Source: Deroplatys truncata (lineage: Eukaryota > Arthropoda > Insecta > Mantodea > Mantidae). From it: a stretch of 64,000 bases of DNA. The stretch lies in contig CM060990.1 in the NCBI GenBank assembly GCA_030765065.1, forward strand, positions 213,505,290 to 213,569,289. The letters are read 5' to 3'. Position 1 is the stretch's first letter. Every line of letters begins with the position of its first letter. The notes beneath the pieces are model-generated. The model did not search any database. It saw only the letters and a list, made by a program, of their open reading frames with translations, and was not told where the DNA came from. This document shows, one piece after another, positions 31,392-42,899 of the stretch. The position numbers were made by a program, and so were the translations under genes.

Positions 31392-33895
31392 ATGAACAAT
31401 ACACCCAACCTCAACCTTATAACATGGAATGCACGCGGACTGCGAGGACGAAAGACTGAAGTAAAATACTTTCTCACACAAAACACACACCTTGCACTTA
31501 TCACTGACACACACCTGCTTGACAAAGATAGGCTAAACATTCCAGGATACACTACCCATCATGATAGAAACAGGCGCGTGGGCGGAACCGCTATAATAAT
31601 AAAACAAAGCTTAGCTCATGACCCAGCATTATAACCACAATTGAACCAACTAGCATTTACATCACCTATAATAACCGAGTAGAAGTAACTGCGGCATATG
31701 CTCCACCATGTGTATTAAACGTAGCCTACATAATCGCACTCGTGTAATTAAATAAGAGAGTAACAGCAAGTTACCTAAATGCGAAACATCGAATTTGGGA
31801 CTCCAAAGAGACCAACCCCGAAGGCATGGCCCTATTAAACTTAGAAAACAACACAGATTACATAATTCACACACGTATATTTCATTTAGCAGGAATCAAC
31901 GGCCAGGAATTCTGTACATTGAAATCACTCGCAGAATTAACTTACAAGTAAATAACTGTCCTCCGAATATTTACCGCTATTAATAACCTTATAGGGCTCA
32001 GCAGCCCAAGACCGATCAATCCAGCAACGCAACTACAACAAAGCTGACTGGGAAAAGTTTGCTAAGACCGTAAACGATAACCTACCCACAACGCAACTAA
32101 GCACGATCGAAAACATCAATGCGGCAGTAATAAAACTCGAACAAGCCATCAAGACCGCAATCAGTGCTGCGGTACCGTTAATCAAACCGAGACAAAACCA
32201 ATCTCAATTGCCAAAAGACATTCACATGCTAGCTGAAGAAAGAAATCGAGCTAGATGCAAATGACAGAAATTGCGGCACACAGCGTAGCTAGAATACTTC
32301 AGATATTTAAACGCGCTAGTAAAGGAAATAACAACGAACTATATCCCCCAATAATGGTAGCATACACCAGAGAACCTCGACTACGGATGAGACTATGTTG
32401 AGATAGCTCGCTGACTATTAAGGTGACAAAACACAAATTCCATCTCTATACTACAATCAAACAACCACTTCAACAGATCAGCAAAAAGTGGATACGCTAG
32501 CAGACGCGTTGCAACTAACATTTACACCGATTCCCACACCGTCCTGTCACACACTTCACTGCAGAAAAGGAAACTGACAACTCTAAGGAACAGGTAACCC
32601 ACAATTTAGTACGAAAAACCAGTCCAAGCGAAATTAAATGTCTGATTTGGATCTCACGAGGAGATAGGCCCCAGGGCCAGACAGCATCCCAGCAGCGATC
32701 CTCGTGTATCTGCCGGAGGATGCAATCAATATTCCACTAAACTGGACAGGTGGAAAGTAAGCCACTGTGGTTCACTTCCCCAAAAAGGTGAACAACCTGT
32801 CAAACCCACACAGCTACAGAGCAATTAGTCTACTGAGCACACTAGGAAATCTTGAAAAAGTAATACTTAAAATCCTGAACACCTAATTAAGCAAAATATT
32901 TTAATTCCAGAACAGTTTGGATTCCGAGCCAAACATTCAACACTAATACTCGTCAGAGCAACTGAAAGCATCACCTAACGTTTCAACATAAATCAACAGG
33001 CGCACTATTGCTCGACGTCGAACGAGCATGCGACAGAATGTAGCACGCTGACCTACTGAAGAAGCTCAAAATACTAAATATACACGACTTGCTAATCAAA
33101 CTAATAACTACCTAAACTACCGGAAATTTCAATCTAGAGTGAATTACCTCTCAACCGAGCGCTCAATCAGAGCGGGAATGCCGCAAAGCAGTTTATTTGG
33201 GTCGTCTTTATTTAACATATATATTAACCACATCCCAAAAGCCGTAAACACAACCTTATACAACATATATGCTGACGGTACAGCAATAACGCACAATCAG
33301 GCAAAAAATTCATGCACAGAAAATTACAAACCGCCCTAAATAGTCAACAGGAATGGCTTACAAAATGGCGCAATAAAGTCAATTTACCAAAATCACAAGC
33401 GATAATATTCACCAAACGTAACAAACAAGGATTTCCCAACCAACAATTACCGCCACTTAGACCTAGGGTGGAAAAACATGGTAACCTGGTTAGGACTAAA
33501 TATGGATCAGGGACTGACATGGAAAAGGCACGCATTACAAATACGGGGAAAAGCCTATGTTCAATTAGGTAGGCTCTACTCAATCACCACCATAGACTCC
33601 CAATTAAACCTCAAAATAGGACTCGCACTCTACAAAACACTGGTACCCCCAATCTTCAGCTATGCTGCACCGGTATGAGAATATGCCGTCAAAACGTACA
33701 TAAAAATATTACAAATGTTCCAAAATAAAATAATGCGCATGATAGCCAAAGTACGTCCATTTGATTTGCTACATGACGAGCTTAAGGTGCACACAGTAGA
33801 TTTCATTAAGAAGCTAACACACGATACACACACAAAAAACTACAACCCACTAATAAAAGCGTTAGAGAACAACACAGAAACAAATAAACAGACCC
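31392..33895 (+). pseudogene. LINE copy D ORF2: endonuclease and reverse transcriptase
   Basis: MNNTPNLNLITWNARGLRGR at 31392, LALITDTHLLDKDRL (catalytic Glu position is Asp), GGTAIIIKQSL. Reverse transcriptase: PGPDSIPAAIL (32680-32700), AISLLSTLGNLEKVI (32820-32870), GMPQSSLFGSSLFNIYINHI (33177-33235), and IYADGTAITHN where YADD reads YADG (33265-33300). Thumb and C-terminal part follow to YNPLIKALENNTE (33890) and resume after SINE S2 for about 120 bp. Confidence 0.8.
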
Positions 33896-33946
33896 CAAAA
33901 AACACTGCCGTCCTCCGTGGTGTAGTGGTTACCATGTTAGCCTCTA

Positions 33947-35275
33947 CAGTCCGTGGGGTTTAAGTAGTCGTGTCCCTTTTAGACAGAGAAAGAAATACCA
34001 TCTCGCTCTCACTCTATGGTGACACAGGCAAAGCAGATACACCAGTCAAACACGCATCAGTGGCGGGGTGCCGCTCCTCCTCTCCGACCGATATTCTCCA
34101 TTCTCCGATTCACTGTCAGAAACTTCAAACGAATCTTCGTACTCATCTTCCGATTCCGATTCTTCTAAATTTATGACTAATCTGTCCGTAATTTCTTCTA
34201 CCAGACCGTCTTTCTCCCAGAAAAACTGTTCAGTGTTTTGTACATGCTCACACACCCTTTTCCAGTTGCCTGGAGTCACTTTTGTAATCGCATTATCAAA
34301 CAGCGCTTTTACATCACCACTTTTAAATGAAATATTATGTTTGGCAACAAGAGGGAAATCGTTTTCATCACCGTCACACTTCCACATCTTATTTCTCGTA
34401 TGGTTTATATTTACCCAGGTTTCGTTAAGGTACACTATAGGCCTACCAGTAGCCCTCAGTTCCTTCATTCGTCATAAAAGCTGAAGTCGTTTAGAAACAA
34501 TATTCATTCATTCCATTATAAAGCGTCTTCCTTTCGAATTTTTACTACAACTCAAATGGGGGTTTTTAAGAATTTTTATTAACGACCACACGCTTCCTTT
34601 TGCTAACGTCTTTAACTTTTAAAGCCTCATATAATTATGTCCTGCAAACTAGGCAGAAAGTCCGTACGATATAACGAATAGATTGTTCGCTTAATAACAG
34701 CTGCCGTGAATGAGTATTTCTGTTTCTTGCGATCTCCTATTCGGGCGCTTCTTCCCTGGAGTTTGCAACTTACCACTACTAGCTTCAGCATTTTTGTGTT
34801 CTTTTAAAATTCGCTGGACGGAACGAGCAGAAATACCTGTAGCAGCAGCAGTTCTGTCAACTATACTTTGCACTGAAATAGTCGGTTTTCCACATTTCCA
34901 TGCGTCACATTCATCACTGAGGAAACTGTGAACTTTAACTATCATTTCCCTACCATCTGCTTTTAGAACTTTGCCTCGAAATCCAATTCGACGGAATACA
35001 AATACCACCAAAACTACTAGAAAATAATTAAACATTATATCCATATGTTGTAACACTGAAAACATCCTCAAAACAGCAAACCCGCAGCTCATACGCCACT
35101 GCAACCTTCAGTCAGCATACAATAGAAGTGGGAGGGTTGCGAGCTTATACGGTTCTGGAATTTCCACAAATCGCAAAAAAGACTAGTTGCTGTCCCACCC
35201 CTTCTGCTAGACAAAGATAGCACTCTGTGGAGACAAGGACAGTAGAAAACCTGCCAAGTTAAACCTCACAGAGTA
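33947..35275 (-). mobile_element. Tc1/mariner (IS630)-like DNA transposon, internally deleted, inside SINE S2
   Basis: TA duplications at 33945-33946 and 35276-35277 fall exactly where the SINE sequence breaks. Ends CAGTCCGTGGGGTTTAA and, inverted, TACTCTGTGAGGTTTAA (about 14 of 19 matching). The transposase on the minus strand has its two ends but lacks most of the catalytic core. 1329 bp. Confidence 0.82.
34046..35036 (-). pseudogene. transposase remnant of the element in SINE S2
   Basis: Minus strand. N-terminal part (35036-34708): GFRGKVLKADGREMIVKVHS and AAATGISARSVQRILKEHK, a DNA-binding helix-turn-helix. C-terminal part (34468-34046): IVYLNETWVNINHTRNKMW, a catalytic-type ETW, then WKRVCEHVQNTEQFFWEKDG and a Ser/Glu-rich tail. 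This resembles a transposase found widely in insects; between the parts, only about 240 bp remain where some 200 codons would be expected. Confidence 0.75.
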
Positions 35276-35675
35276 TAGTTCCCGAGGTCCCGGCGGAGAG
35301 CGATGGATTTTTTCGGGCGCAAAAATCCTTAGCATGGCTTCCTTCTGAAGGGAAGTAAAGCCGGTGGTCCCGTGTCGTAGATTTACGGCACCTAAAAGAA
35401 CCTCCAGCCTTATAAAGAGGCCTCTAAGCAAAATTTCCGGTCTTTCACGCCTAATATGGAATGAGACGCTAAGGACCACAGCAGTTAAAGAGCGTCCATA
35501 AATAAAACTCAATTTAATTTCCAAGAAACACTCGACCGAACGTTATCCCAAGACCACACAGTAGTACAACACTTCCTCGACAATCTCCTAGAACTCTGAC
35601 AAGGACACTGACGCAGGACAACGACCCACAAAATCCCAACATTAATCTTTTCTCTTTTCTCATTTTTTTCACTCC

Positions 35676-36660
35676 TAGCCCGTCGCACAGCCCTCAAACC
35701 CTCAGCCACTGCTGAGGCGGCACGGGAGACGTGGCAGTGAACGGCGGGTCGCCGCATTATGGAGTCGGTCACACATACACCGGCAACTAGACGGACGAGC
35801 CTAACGAAGGACAGCCTAATGCACCTGGAGTGACGGGCGCCTGTGCACTACCGACGAGCGGGACACGCCCGTGAATACTAGAACAGGACGTAACGCCACA
35901 CGATGTTATGAATACATTAACACCTACGTTTTGGCATTAGTAGAACATACTAAGCAAACAGACAAGTAGTTCTCAAATTCTAAAGCATAAGATAGTATAT
36001 AAAACCCATGACAAGCAGGCACTCCCTGTACAAAAAACAATTAGAAAGTAACCAATTAAATATCCACTAGCAATTATGCACGAACCCTCCCTGGTATTGT
36101 TAAGGTTTCATGACAATCCCAGCAATTAACCATTGACGCACTCTCATGCAACGCATGCCAACAAACTTGCTACACGTCGTCCAACGTGGTCTAGTGGTTG
36201 CCATGCTAGCCTCTAGCTCCCGAAGTCGCAGGTTCAAACCCGGCGGAGGGCGGTGAATTTTTTTCGGGCGTAAAAATCCTTAGCATGGCTTCCTTCGGAA
36301 GGGAAGTAAAGCCGGTGGTCCCGTGTCGTAGATTTACGGCATGTAAAAGAACCTCAATCCTGGTAAAGAGGCCTCTGAACAAATGTCGGTCTTTCACGCC
36401 CAATATAGAATGGGACGCTAAGGACCACAGCAGTTAAAGAGCGTCCATAAATAAAATTCAATTCAAACTAGCTACACACATACTAACCGGGGTGCTATGC
36501 AGGACACGGCAAATGCATGAATACAGGAGATCACACAGCAATACATGTCTAGCACGAGAAGGGGCTTTTAGTGGGTATTCCGCGATTGAGCGGCGAGCCC
36601 CACATATCCCCCAGCCATTGATCACCGGCTGAGGGTCGAATGCAATAATGCATTTTAACC
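35676..36660 (+). promoter_or_regulatory. blocks W (copy 3) and U (copy 4), 5' region of LINE copy E
   Basis: W from TAGCCCGTCGCACAGCC to about 35930; U from there, interrupted by SINE S3 at 36176-36463, to 36660 with TTCCGCGATTGAGCGGCGAG and stem-loop arms CCCCCAGCC and GGCTGAGGG. W and U are colinear with copies 2/3, so together they form one 5' UTR of roughly 700 bp. Confidence 0.7.
36176..36463 (+). mobile_element. tRNA-derived SINE copy S3
   Basis: Best-preserved copy, 288 bp. Box A TGGTCTAGTGGTTGCC, box B GGTTCAAACCC, tail AAATAAAATTCAATT. Target duplication CAAACTTGCTACAC (36162-36175) and CAAACTAGCTACAC (36464-36477). Confidence 0.93.
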
Positions 36661-36664
36661 CTCA

Positions 36665-37077
36665 TGGGAAAAAAAACGAGAGCCGCGGACAAACCCATCC
36701 AGCTCCCAGGTCTTCTGCTGCCGTGAACAAGCGGATGACGCCCGCTCAAGCTACGGCTCCCCAAAAGCGACTACCCGCTAAACTACAACACAAACACCAA
36801 ACAACAAAACCAACACAAACACAGCAGGTACCACAACGCCTAGAGGAATCTAGTATGCGATTCATGAGTCGCTAACCCACAGTGACGCTTTTGAAAATGG
36901 CCTTGCGCTGGCTGAGTTCTTCGCCATGTTATGATTCCCAAATATTAATAAAGGCAGACGCTGACTTCAGGACCACTACAAATGGCTCTTGGGGAAACTA
37001 GCTTCACCAAACTGCGTACCACCTCACATCTTTGACTATGACGTAAAGGTTCATAGGAATTCTGTCACAGCTCAGTT
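36665..37077 (+). pseudogene. ORF1 remnant of LINE copy E
   Basis: Open in part from 36648 (RGQTHPAPRSSAAVNKRMTP, then a Gln/Thr-rich basic stretch). No zinc knuckles remain; LADADFRTT-like residues appear near 36960. The region is much shorter than in copies C and D, so ORF1 is deleted or replaced. Confidence 0.5.
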
Positions 37078-39720
37078 ATGCGTAAGGCCCCTTCGGGAAA
37101 CGTAATATACTGGAACTGCAACGATCTCCGACGTAAACTTAGAGAATTCACAGAATTCTTAGAAAGGAACTCGATACAAATAGTGCTCCTGAATGAAACA
37201 CATCTAGGACCCGTTTCTCAGTCCCGGGCTATTCCGCGTATAGAAATGACAAATAGAAGCGGCGGAGGAACAGCCATAGTTATACAAAAATCAATCCAAC
37301 ACCATCAGGCCTTTGTACCACAGCTAATCCGACTTGAAGCAATCGCGGTTAGTCAAACTGCATAATATGGGTGTAATACTTATTGCTGCATACAACCCCC
37401 CTGGGGGCAGACACGGACGACGTTAACTCACTAATGCGAATGGCACAAACGGTGGTGGTAGCAGGGGACCTTAATGCAAAACACTTTTTTTGGAATTGCG
37501 AAACGAAGAACATCGCAGGTAACAAACTCCTCGCGTACATTAACACTACAAACATTGTAATTCAGCCAGAAGAACCAACATTAATTCCGAGAATAGAAAA
37601 CCACAGACCCGACACACTAGGCATTGCACAATTCAAAGATATACCCAAAGTAACCAAGCTGGCGAGCGCGTTCGGGAATTAACTGGAAATCAATGGAGCC
37701 ATACATTAGATATCGATCCACAAAGCCATAACATCTGAAAAATAGCAAACAATCTTACGCGAACGTACACACAGGTCCCTCCCCACCACACCACCAATCC
37801 TATAACCGAAATTCCCGAGACAGTGCCGAAGGTTCGCAGCTACCCTTGAGAAAACTTTAAAACCGAATGCCATCCCGTGAGATCATCACGCATTTGTGAT
37901 TGAAACGGAAGCAATAACAGACAACTTAGGAAGGGTGCACACGCACAATAGAACGCGCAGAATAAATGCAGGCAAAATTAAAAGGACCATGAAGCATCTT
38001 CTCACTAGAAGGGCCCCGGGGCCGAACGAAATTCCTAAGTAGTGCTTAAGCATCTGCTACCCAAAGCGCTAAAATTACTAGCAAATATATTTAATTATAA
38101 GATTGAAAAAGGGCCGATTGCCCCCACAGTGGAAACAAGCCAAAATACTACTCTTTCCCAAACCGCGGAAAAGTCAATCCCAACCTGAAAACAACAGGTC
38201 AATTAGCCTCCTCAATACTTCCAGTAAAGTACTCGAGAAAATTATACTTAAACGCATTAACACACAAAATCAGAAACATCCTTATCGGCGAACAATCTGG
38301 AGTCACAACACTCGACTACATTACAACTCCTCCGAATAACAGAATCCATAACTAAAGGGTTCAGCACAAAACGATCTACAGGCGCCATTTTCCTAGATAC
38401 AGAACGGGCCTTTGATCGCGTTTGGCATGGTCTACCCAGAAAACTCATGTCGCTAGGATTCGCGGACTTAATGATAGTCATCATAAAAATTATTAACGAA
38501 CTGATCGTTCCCACAACAGTTGACAACGAAATATCACAACGGCCAATCAGGGCAGTTAAATTAAAAAACAAACTGGGTTTTATTTATGAACGCTCTTTAA
38601 CTGCTGTGGCCCTTAAGGTCCCATTCTGTATTGGGCGTGAAATATTTTGCTCAGAGGCCTCTTTAACAGACTTGTGGTTCTGTTACGTGCCGTAAGTGTA
38701 CGACACTGGACCACCGGCTTTACTGCCCTTCCGAAGGAAACCATGCTAAGGATTTTTACGCCCGAAAAAAATCCATTGCCCTCCGCCGCGTTTGAACGCG
38801 CGACCTCGGGAACTAGAGACTAGCATGGTAAGCACTACACCACGGAGAACGACAATCAATCAGGGCAGGAGTCTCACAAAGAAGTCTATTAGGACGCATT
38901 CTCTTTAACATATACATAAACGACATACCAAGAACCACAAACGTAGACAGGTATTGATATGCCGATGACACAGCTTTAGTCACACAATCGACCATGCCAA
39001 GAATCATTCACACCAGGCTGCAAAACGCATTAAACAATCTAGAGTCATGGCTCATGAAATGGCGAATAAAGCTAAATACCAGGAAAAGTCAAGCGATAGC
39101 ATTCACCAAGTGTCTTAATCACCGCCACAATAAGCATGGCCATCGGCTACTAACCTTTAGACAAGAGCCAACAGAATGGAAAACTAATCACCTACTTGGG
39201 CGTAACAATGGAGCAGGGCCTTACATGGCAACAACACGTCAACACCCTAAGAGCCAACGCGGATGCACAATTAAGCAGACTCAATCATTAATACCAATAG
39301 TTCTCTAAAGCTAGATATGGGATCGACGCTCTATAAAACTCTTAACAGGCCATCCTAACATACGCTGCCCCGTATGACATGCAGCCAAAACGCACACAAA
39401 AAGGCTCCAAACAATGCAAAATAGAACACTCCGCATTGTTGCTAGACTACCGGAAGTGACTCCAGCGTTTTAATTACAGGAGGAACTGAAAATACATTCT
39501 AAAGAGCAATTCATAAAAAGGCTCAGCTTTAACTTACATGAGAAAAAAAAATAAAAACCACAACGAACTAATGCGAGCGCTAGGCGAGTATGATATAACT
39601 CACGATAAGCACTCAAGGCCACTATATTCGAAAGAACCATAGGTCTCTGGGAACCGGCAATCGGCTTGCAGCAATACCTAGACGATCTAGTTATATACCC
39701 CAAAGTTATTCCTAACTAAA
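37078..39720 (+). pseudogene. LINE copy E ORF2: endonuclease and reverse transcriptase
   Basis: MRKAPSGNVIYWNCNDLRRK at 37078, IVLLNETHLGP (catalytic Glu), SGGGTAIVIQKSI; VVAGDLNAKHFFW (37450-37490). Reverse transcriptase: KGRLPPQWKQAKILLFPKPR (38106), NRSISLLNTSSKVLEKIIL, AIFLDTERAFDRVWH (38385-38430), RPIRAG then, after SINE S4, VSQRSLLGRILFNIYINDIP and YADDTALVTQ with the catalytic YADD intact (38955-38990). Stop near 39718. A few frame changes. Confidence 0.8.
38556..38856 (-). mobile_element. tRNA-derived SINE copy S4
   Basis: Minus-strand copy inside the reverse transcriptase of LINE E. Target duplication CAATCAGGGCAG at 38544-38555 and 38857-38868, perfect. Tail, body and tRNA-like head all present. 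Confidence 0.92.
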
Positions 39721-39924
39721 TTTGAGCAACACACAAACACATTACATTAGCCACAGCAGCCCTCAAGTCCTTGTGTTTACTCCAAAGCCAATGCGGCCCC
39801 GAGTGACACTGGCTCGCACCTGCACCTTTAGGCAGGCCTTGTGTGCAATCTATGCGAACAAGCTTTCTAAAGGACAATGCAAGAATGATGCCCAAATGGG
39901 ACCCGAGGTCCCTAGAAATTAGAA

Positions 39925-40065
39925 TCTAACATTCATCTTCCCAGGATAAGAGGAAACCCTGGAAAAAACTTTACCCAGGTATTTCACTTTAACCGAGATT
40001 CGAACTCGGGACCTCTTGAATGTGAGGCAGACGCTCACACCAATGAGATGGGCTAAATGTGATTT
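39925..40065 (-). mobile_element. second type of tRNA-derived SINE
   Basis: On the minus strand a tRNA-like head: TCTCATTGGTGTGAGCG (box A region), CTGCCTCACATTCAAGAGGT, and CGAGTTCGAATCTCGG (box B), followed by a body with TTTCCAGGGTTTCCTC. Unrelated in body to SINE S1-S5. End limits approximate. Confidence 0.65.
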
Positions 40066-40284
40066 GCAAGTTTATCTGGATTATAAGTAGTAGACAGAAA
40101 AATGAGATTTAGAAAAAAGTATTTGTAGAATGGTGATGTGAATGCAACACGTTAGTTAGTTCTCATAGTAATGCAAAGAGCGTGGAGTTTCAAAGACACC
40201 ACATAAGAATCTGACTATGGTTTGAGCTACTGCATTCTTCTTATACTTACAACGAAGTTTGTAATGGCGTTCATCACAACTAAC

Positions 40285-40395
40285 AAGAAGACTCTTTCAC
40301 TCAAGTCGTGTGTAGGACAAGGTTGAAAAGACAGAATCAAATTGAAAAATTCAATGTCATAGACGAGATTTGAACCACGAATCTTCCAGTTTATG
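40285..40395 (-). mobile_element. third SINE type, fragment related to the fold-back SINE at 62082
   Basis: CTTTCACTCAAGTCGTGTGT, GAATCAAATTGAAAAATTC and TCATAGACGAGATTTGAACC match the insert at 62082-62227 with scattered differences. On the minus strand GGTTCAAATCTCG is a box B-like sequence. It abuts the GC-rich SINE that begins at 40396. Confidence 0.6.
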
Positions 40396-40985
40396 TCCAG
40401 GTGGAGCCGCGTTAACGCGTGCGACTCGCATTCGAGAGATCTCTGGTTCGCTTCCCGGAGACCGCCCAATCTGACCCACGGATTTTTTCAAGACTTTTTC
40501 CGGGTCGTCAGGCGAATGCTGATACGATTTCTCTCAGCCCCCGAATATCGTTCCATTCCTCATTTCATTCATCCTTAACCCCGTTAGGTCTTTTTCAGGG
40601 TTGGAAGTGTCGGCGAGGTATTCCGGTGCGGCGTGTCAGAGAAAAAGAATGCTATCTGTGGAACCTTATCCGTCTCCCGGTCTTCGGCTGGTTGCCAGGG
40701 TATACGGACCGCTTCTTGGGGGGGCGTTGGTTCCTCTGTGTGGGGTGGGGTCCCCGGTTTGCCTGTCCGACTGTCAGGGCGTCTCAATCTGGAAACTTAT
40801 GGGGAACCTTGTCATTGCTGTGCCGTCACTCCTGGTTCCGGCCGGCCGGTGTCTCTCGCCTCGTCCGTCCCTCCCTCCCGAGAGCCCCCTCGAGGGGCAC
40901 AAGCACAATATCTTCATTCACTGGATCGTGGTCGAGTCCCCTCCGTTACACATTCCATTCTAATCCAGACCAGGGAAGAGAAGCA
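40396..40985 (+). mobile_element. GC-rich tRNA-derived SINE with long body
   Basis: Head GTTAACGCGTGCGACTCGCA, CTGGTTCGCTTCCCGGAGA (box B-like), then TCAGGCGAATGCTG, a segment with GGTTGGAAGTGTCGGCGAG, and a C/T/G-rich body to about 40985. The head and the 'GTCAGGCGAATGC' segment recall SINEs common in polyneopteran insects (from memory). Long open frames on both strands here are by-products of base composition. Confidence 0.6.
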
Positions 40986-42539
40986 TTTTAAGAATTCTGA
41001 ACGTGAATCGTGAAACAAAGTCTTTGGGGGGGGGCATCTTCAGATTTGTAACTTGAAAGCAATTCAATTTTCAGAATAGAGTGCTTTCAAATGAACCAAT
41101 TGCAACAAAAGCACATCAAACTGTCTGCATTAATACTTTTGGGTCACTATTTTGAAAATTTAACTTATATGTTATCCTAACCGAATAAAACAACTATATA
41201 GAAACAGCATATTTTGCTCTAAACTTTGTTTCCTCGTATCTATTAACATTTTCTCCTTTTGGATACAATATCTACATAGGTGTTTTTACTCTACGTCCAC
41301 TATACGACTGGCACGGTTTTTCTTCCTTCTCTTGTAAGTGTGTGTAAGGGGAATTATGTTTCAAATAAAACATTCTTTATTCGTTTTTCAGCAACAAATG
41401 CAAAATATATCTCATTTTGAAGAAAAGTTAATGTTGCGCTTAATTGTGTCCAAACTGCTTCAACAGTTTGACAGTAATATTACTTTTGCTTCCATATTTT
41501 TAAAGCATTACTTGAATATTATCAGAACTGAATGTGCGAACTGTATGGAACTACACACTTAGCGCTAAACGTTGTGATCAATATCTATGCAATTAAAAAA
41601 CAAAACGAACTTATATTCAAGGTAATAAATACCCTCTGCTTCTGAGTACGCGTAGAACGTTCTATTGGTGATAATTATAAAACTATTATTATTAATATTA
41701 TTATTTATTATTAGCAACAAACGTTGAAAACAAGATATACATTATGCGAACGTTGTTTCTCAAGAAAATTATTGAATCCTAAACTTGTGTAGCACCCGCA
41801 TAGACTGCAATATTTGATTTTTAAACATTATGCAAAGAAAATATTAATTTATTTCGCTTGAATACATCTAGTAAAGAGAAAAGTATTTGGTTTCGTCTTC
41901 TTTTCTCTTAGAGTCAAGTCGCTGAATTATACGAGCATACAGAAGTAAATGTGACCTTGGAGACGATACTGGCACTTGCTGGCTATAACCAGGCATAATA
42001 AATTTCTTCTCCCTCTTCCTCTACACCACTTGGTCAATCGGAAAACATTTGAAGCCCACTGTACATTATTAATGGGGGTTGCATACTCAAAGATTTCAAG
42101 ATAAAACTACAATGTAAAAGCCTTTCACAAACTTATCAAAACACATACTGATTCTACCAGAACTAATAAGAATATGCGTTGCACTTACCCAGAACTGTGA
42201 ATACGGATTACGGTAACAAAACTGAAGTTTGCTGCATGCTGTAGCCATGGACAATAACAGAGTAATGTGTCCTCATTTGTTTACTGCCTGCTGTAGGTAG
42301 TAAGTAATAGCAAAGAGCTTGCAGTGGAAGAGATGTTTCACAGTAACGAAGATGATGAAGTGCTCATAGCTCTTAAGGTATGCATTCTAGAACCCATGTT
42401 TACTGGACATTTTTTATTCTTTTAATGTTTTAGTCCATACTACCACCTATCAAAATATGGAATACTTTCTTTTTAACACCTGGTATATTCACCAGCAAAT
42501 TATTACTTCTTACGTTACCACAACACCATCATGTGTGTA
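40986..42539. other. AT-rich non-coding stretch
   Basis: No repeat ends or protein motifs recognised. A G-run at about 41028, a short TTATTA-rich patch at 41690-41715, and an exon-like piece at 42297-42380 that I could not confirm. Confidence 0.5.
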
Positions 42540-42899
42540 TACAGCGTGCACCATTTAAGTTGAGACTGTACAATATATCCAAAACTAAGCGTGTAGAATG
42601 AAATGTCTAATAAACGTTGCCTGATATTATGGGGGAAAGCAAATGGCATTAGCCGTGTTTTGTTTGGAGGACGTTATGATAGTCATTTTAGGGTCAATTT
42701 AAGTTTTTTAAATGGAAACCTACAATTAGGGTTAAATTAAATTGACCCTAAAATGATCACAACGTCCTCCAAATAAAACACAACAAATGGCATTTACTTT
42801 CCCCCATAATATCCAACAACTTTTATTCAAGGCATTTCTTTCCACGACGCTTAGTTTAGGAGATATTGTACAGTGTCAAGTTAAATGGTCCACCCTGTA
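42540..42899. mobile_element. 360-bp palindromic MITE
   Basis: Nearly the whole length is one inverted repeat: TACAGCGTGCACCATTTAAG at the left is mirrored as TACAGGGTGGACCATTTAAC from the right end, and similarity continues inward (ATATTATGGGGGAAAG, GGAGGACGTT, TTTTAGGGTCAATTTAA on both arms) to a short centre near 42710-42735. TA is duplicated at both sides. Non-coding; probably mobilised by a Tc1/mariner-type transposase. Confidence 0.85.

Larger units (their letters stand above)
33906..35520 (+). mobile_element. tRNA-derived SINE copy S2, split by a DNA transposon
   Basis: Head with TGGTGTAGTGGTTACCATG (box A) at 33918-33946, body and tail from 35276 to 35520 (CCTTAGCATGGCTTCCTTC, AAGCCGGTGGTCCCGTGTCG, AAATAAAACTCAATT). 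Target duplication CCAAAAAACAC (33895-33905) and CCAAGAAACAC (35521-35531). The gap is the Tc1/IS630-like element 33947-35275. Confidence 0.88.
29341..35675 (+). mobile_element. Jockey-clade LINE copy D, near full length
   Basis: Order: W copy 2, U copy 3, gag unit f, V copy 5, endonuclease, reverse transcriptase, C-terminus, T-rich 3' end (CATTTTTTTCACTCC). The 3' end touches the TAGCCCGTCG start of copy E directly. SINE S2, itself split by a DNA transposon, lies in the C-terminal region with an 11-bp target duplication. The copy shows what I take to be the normal layout: V sits between ORF1 and ORF2. Many stops; inactive. Confidence 0.75.
35676..39845 (+). mobile_element. Jockey-clade LINE copy E, 5' and 3' ends present
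   Basis: Order: W copy 3, U copy 4 (opened by SINE S3), a short ORF1 remnant, endonuclease, reverse transcriptase (opened by SINE S4), C-terminus with stop near 39718, and a 3' UTR with GCGGCCCCGAGTGACACTGG, similar to that of copy C. No V block or full gag is present. It begins where copy D ends. Confidence 0.75.

Noticed and set aside
34058-35101. CAGTGGCG / CGCCACTG as ends of the transposon inside SINE S2
   Set aside because: Only 8 bp match and no target duplication; the SINE breakpoints with TA at 33945 and 35276 and the CAGTC..GGTTTAA ends explain the insertion better.
15735-39845. Telomere of a HeT-A/TART type chromosome end
   Set aside because: No TTAGG or similar telomere repeats, and the cluster is flanked on both sides by ordinary AT-rich DNA with a host exon.
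39985-40060. Functional tRNA gene on the minus strand
   Set aside because: Box A and box B are present but the acceptor stem cannot be formed and a SINE body follows; it is a SINE head.
40419-41013. Three overlapping plus-strand frames of 100-190 codons
   Set aside because: They lie in the stop-poor, GC-rich body of a tRNA-derived SINE and have low-complexity translations.
42297-42380. Possible host exon (VSNSKELAVEEMFHSNEDDE) with AG before and GT after
   Set aside because: Only 28 codons, no partner exon and no recognisable family; AG/GT dinucleotides are expected by chance.
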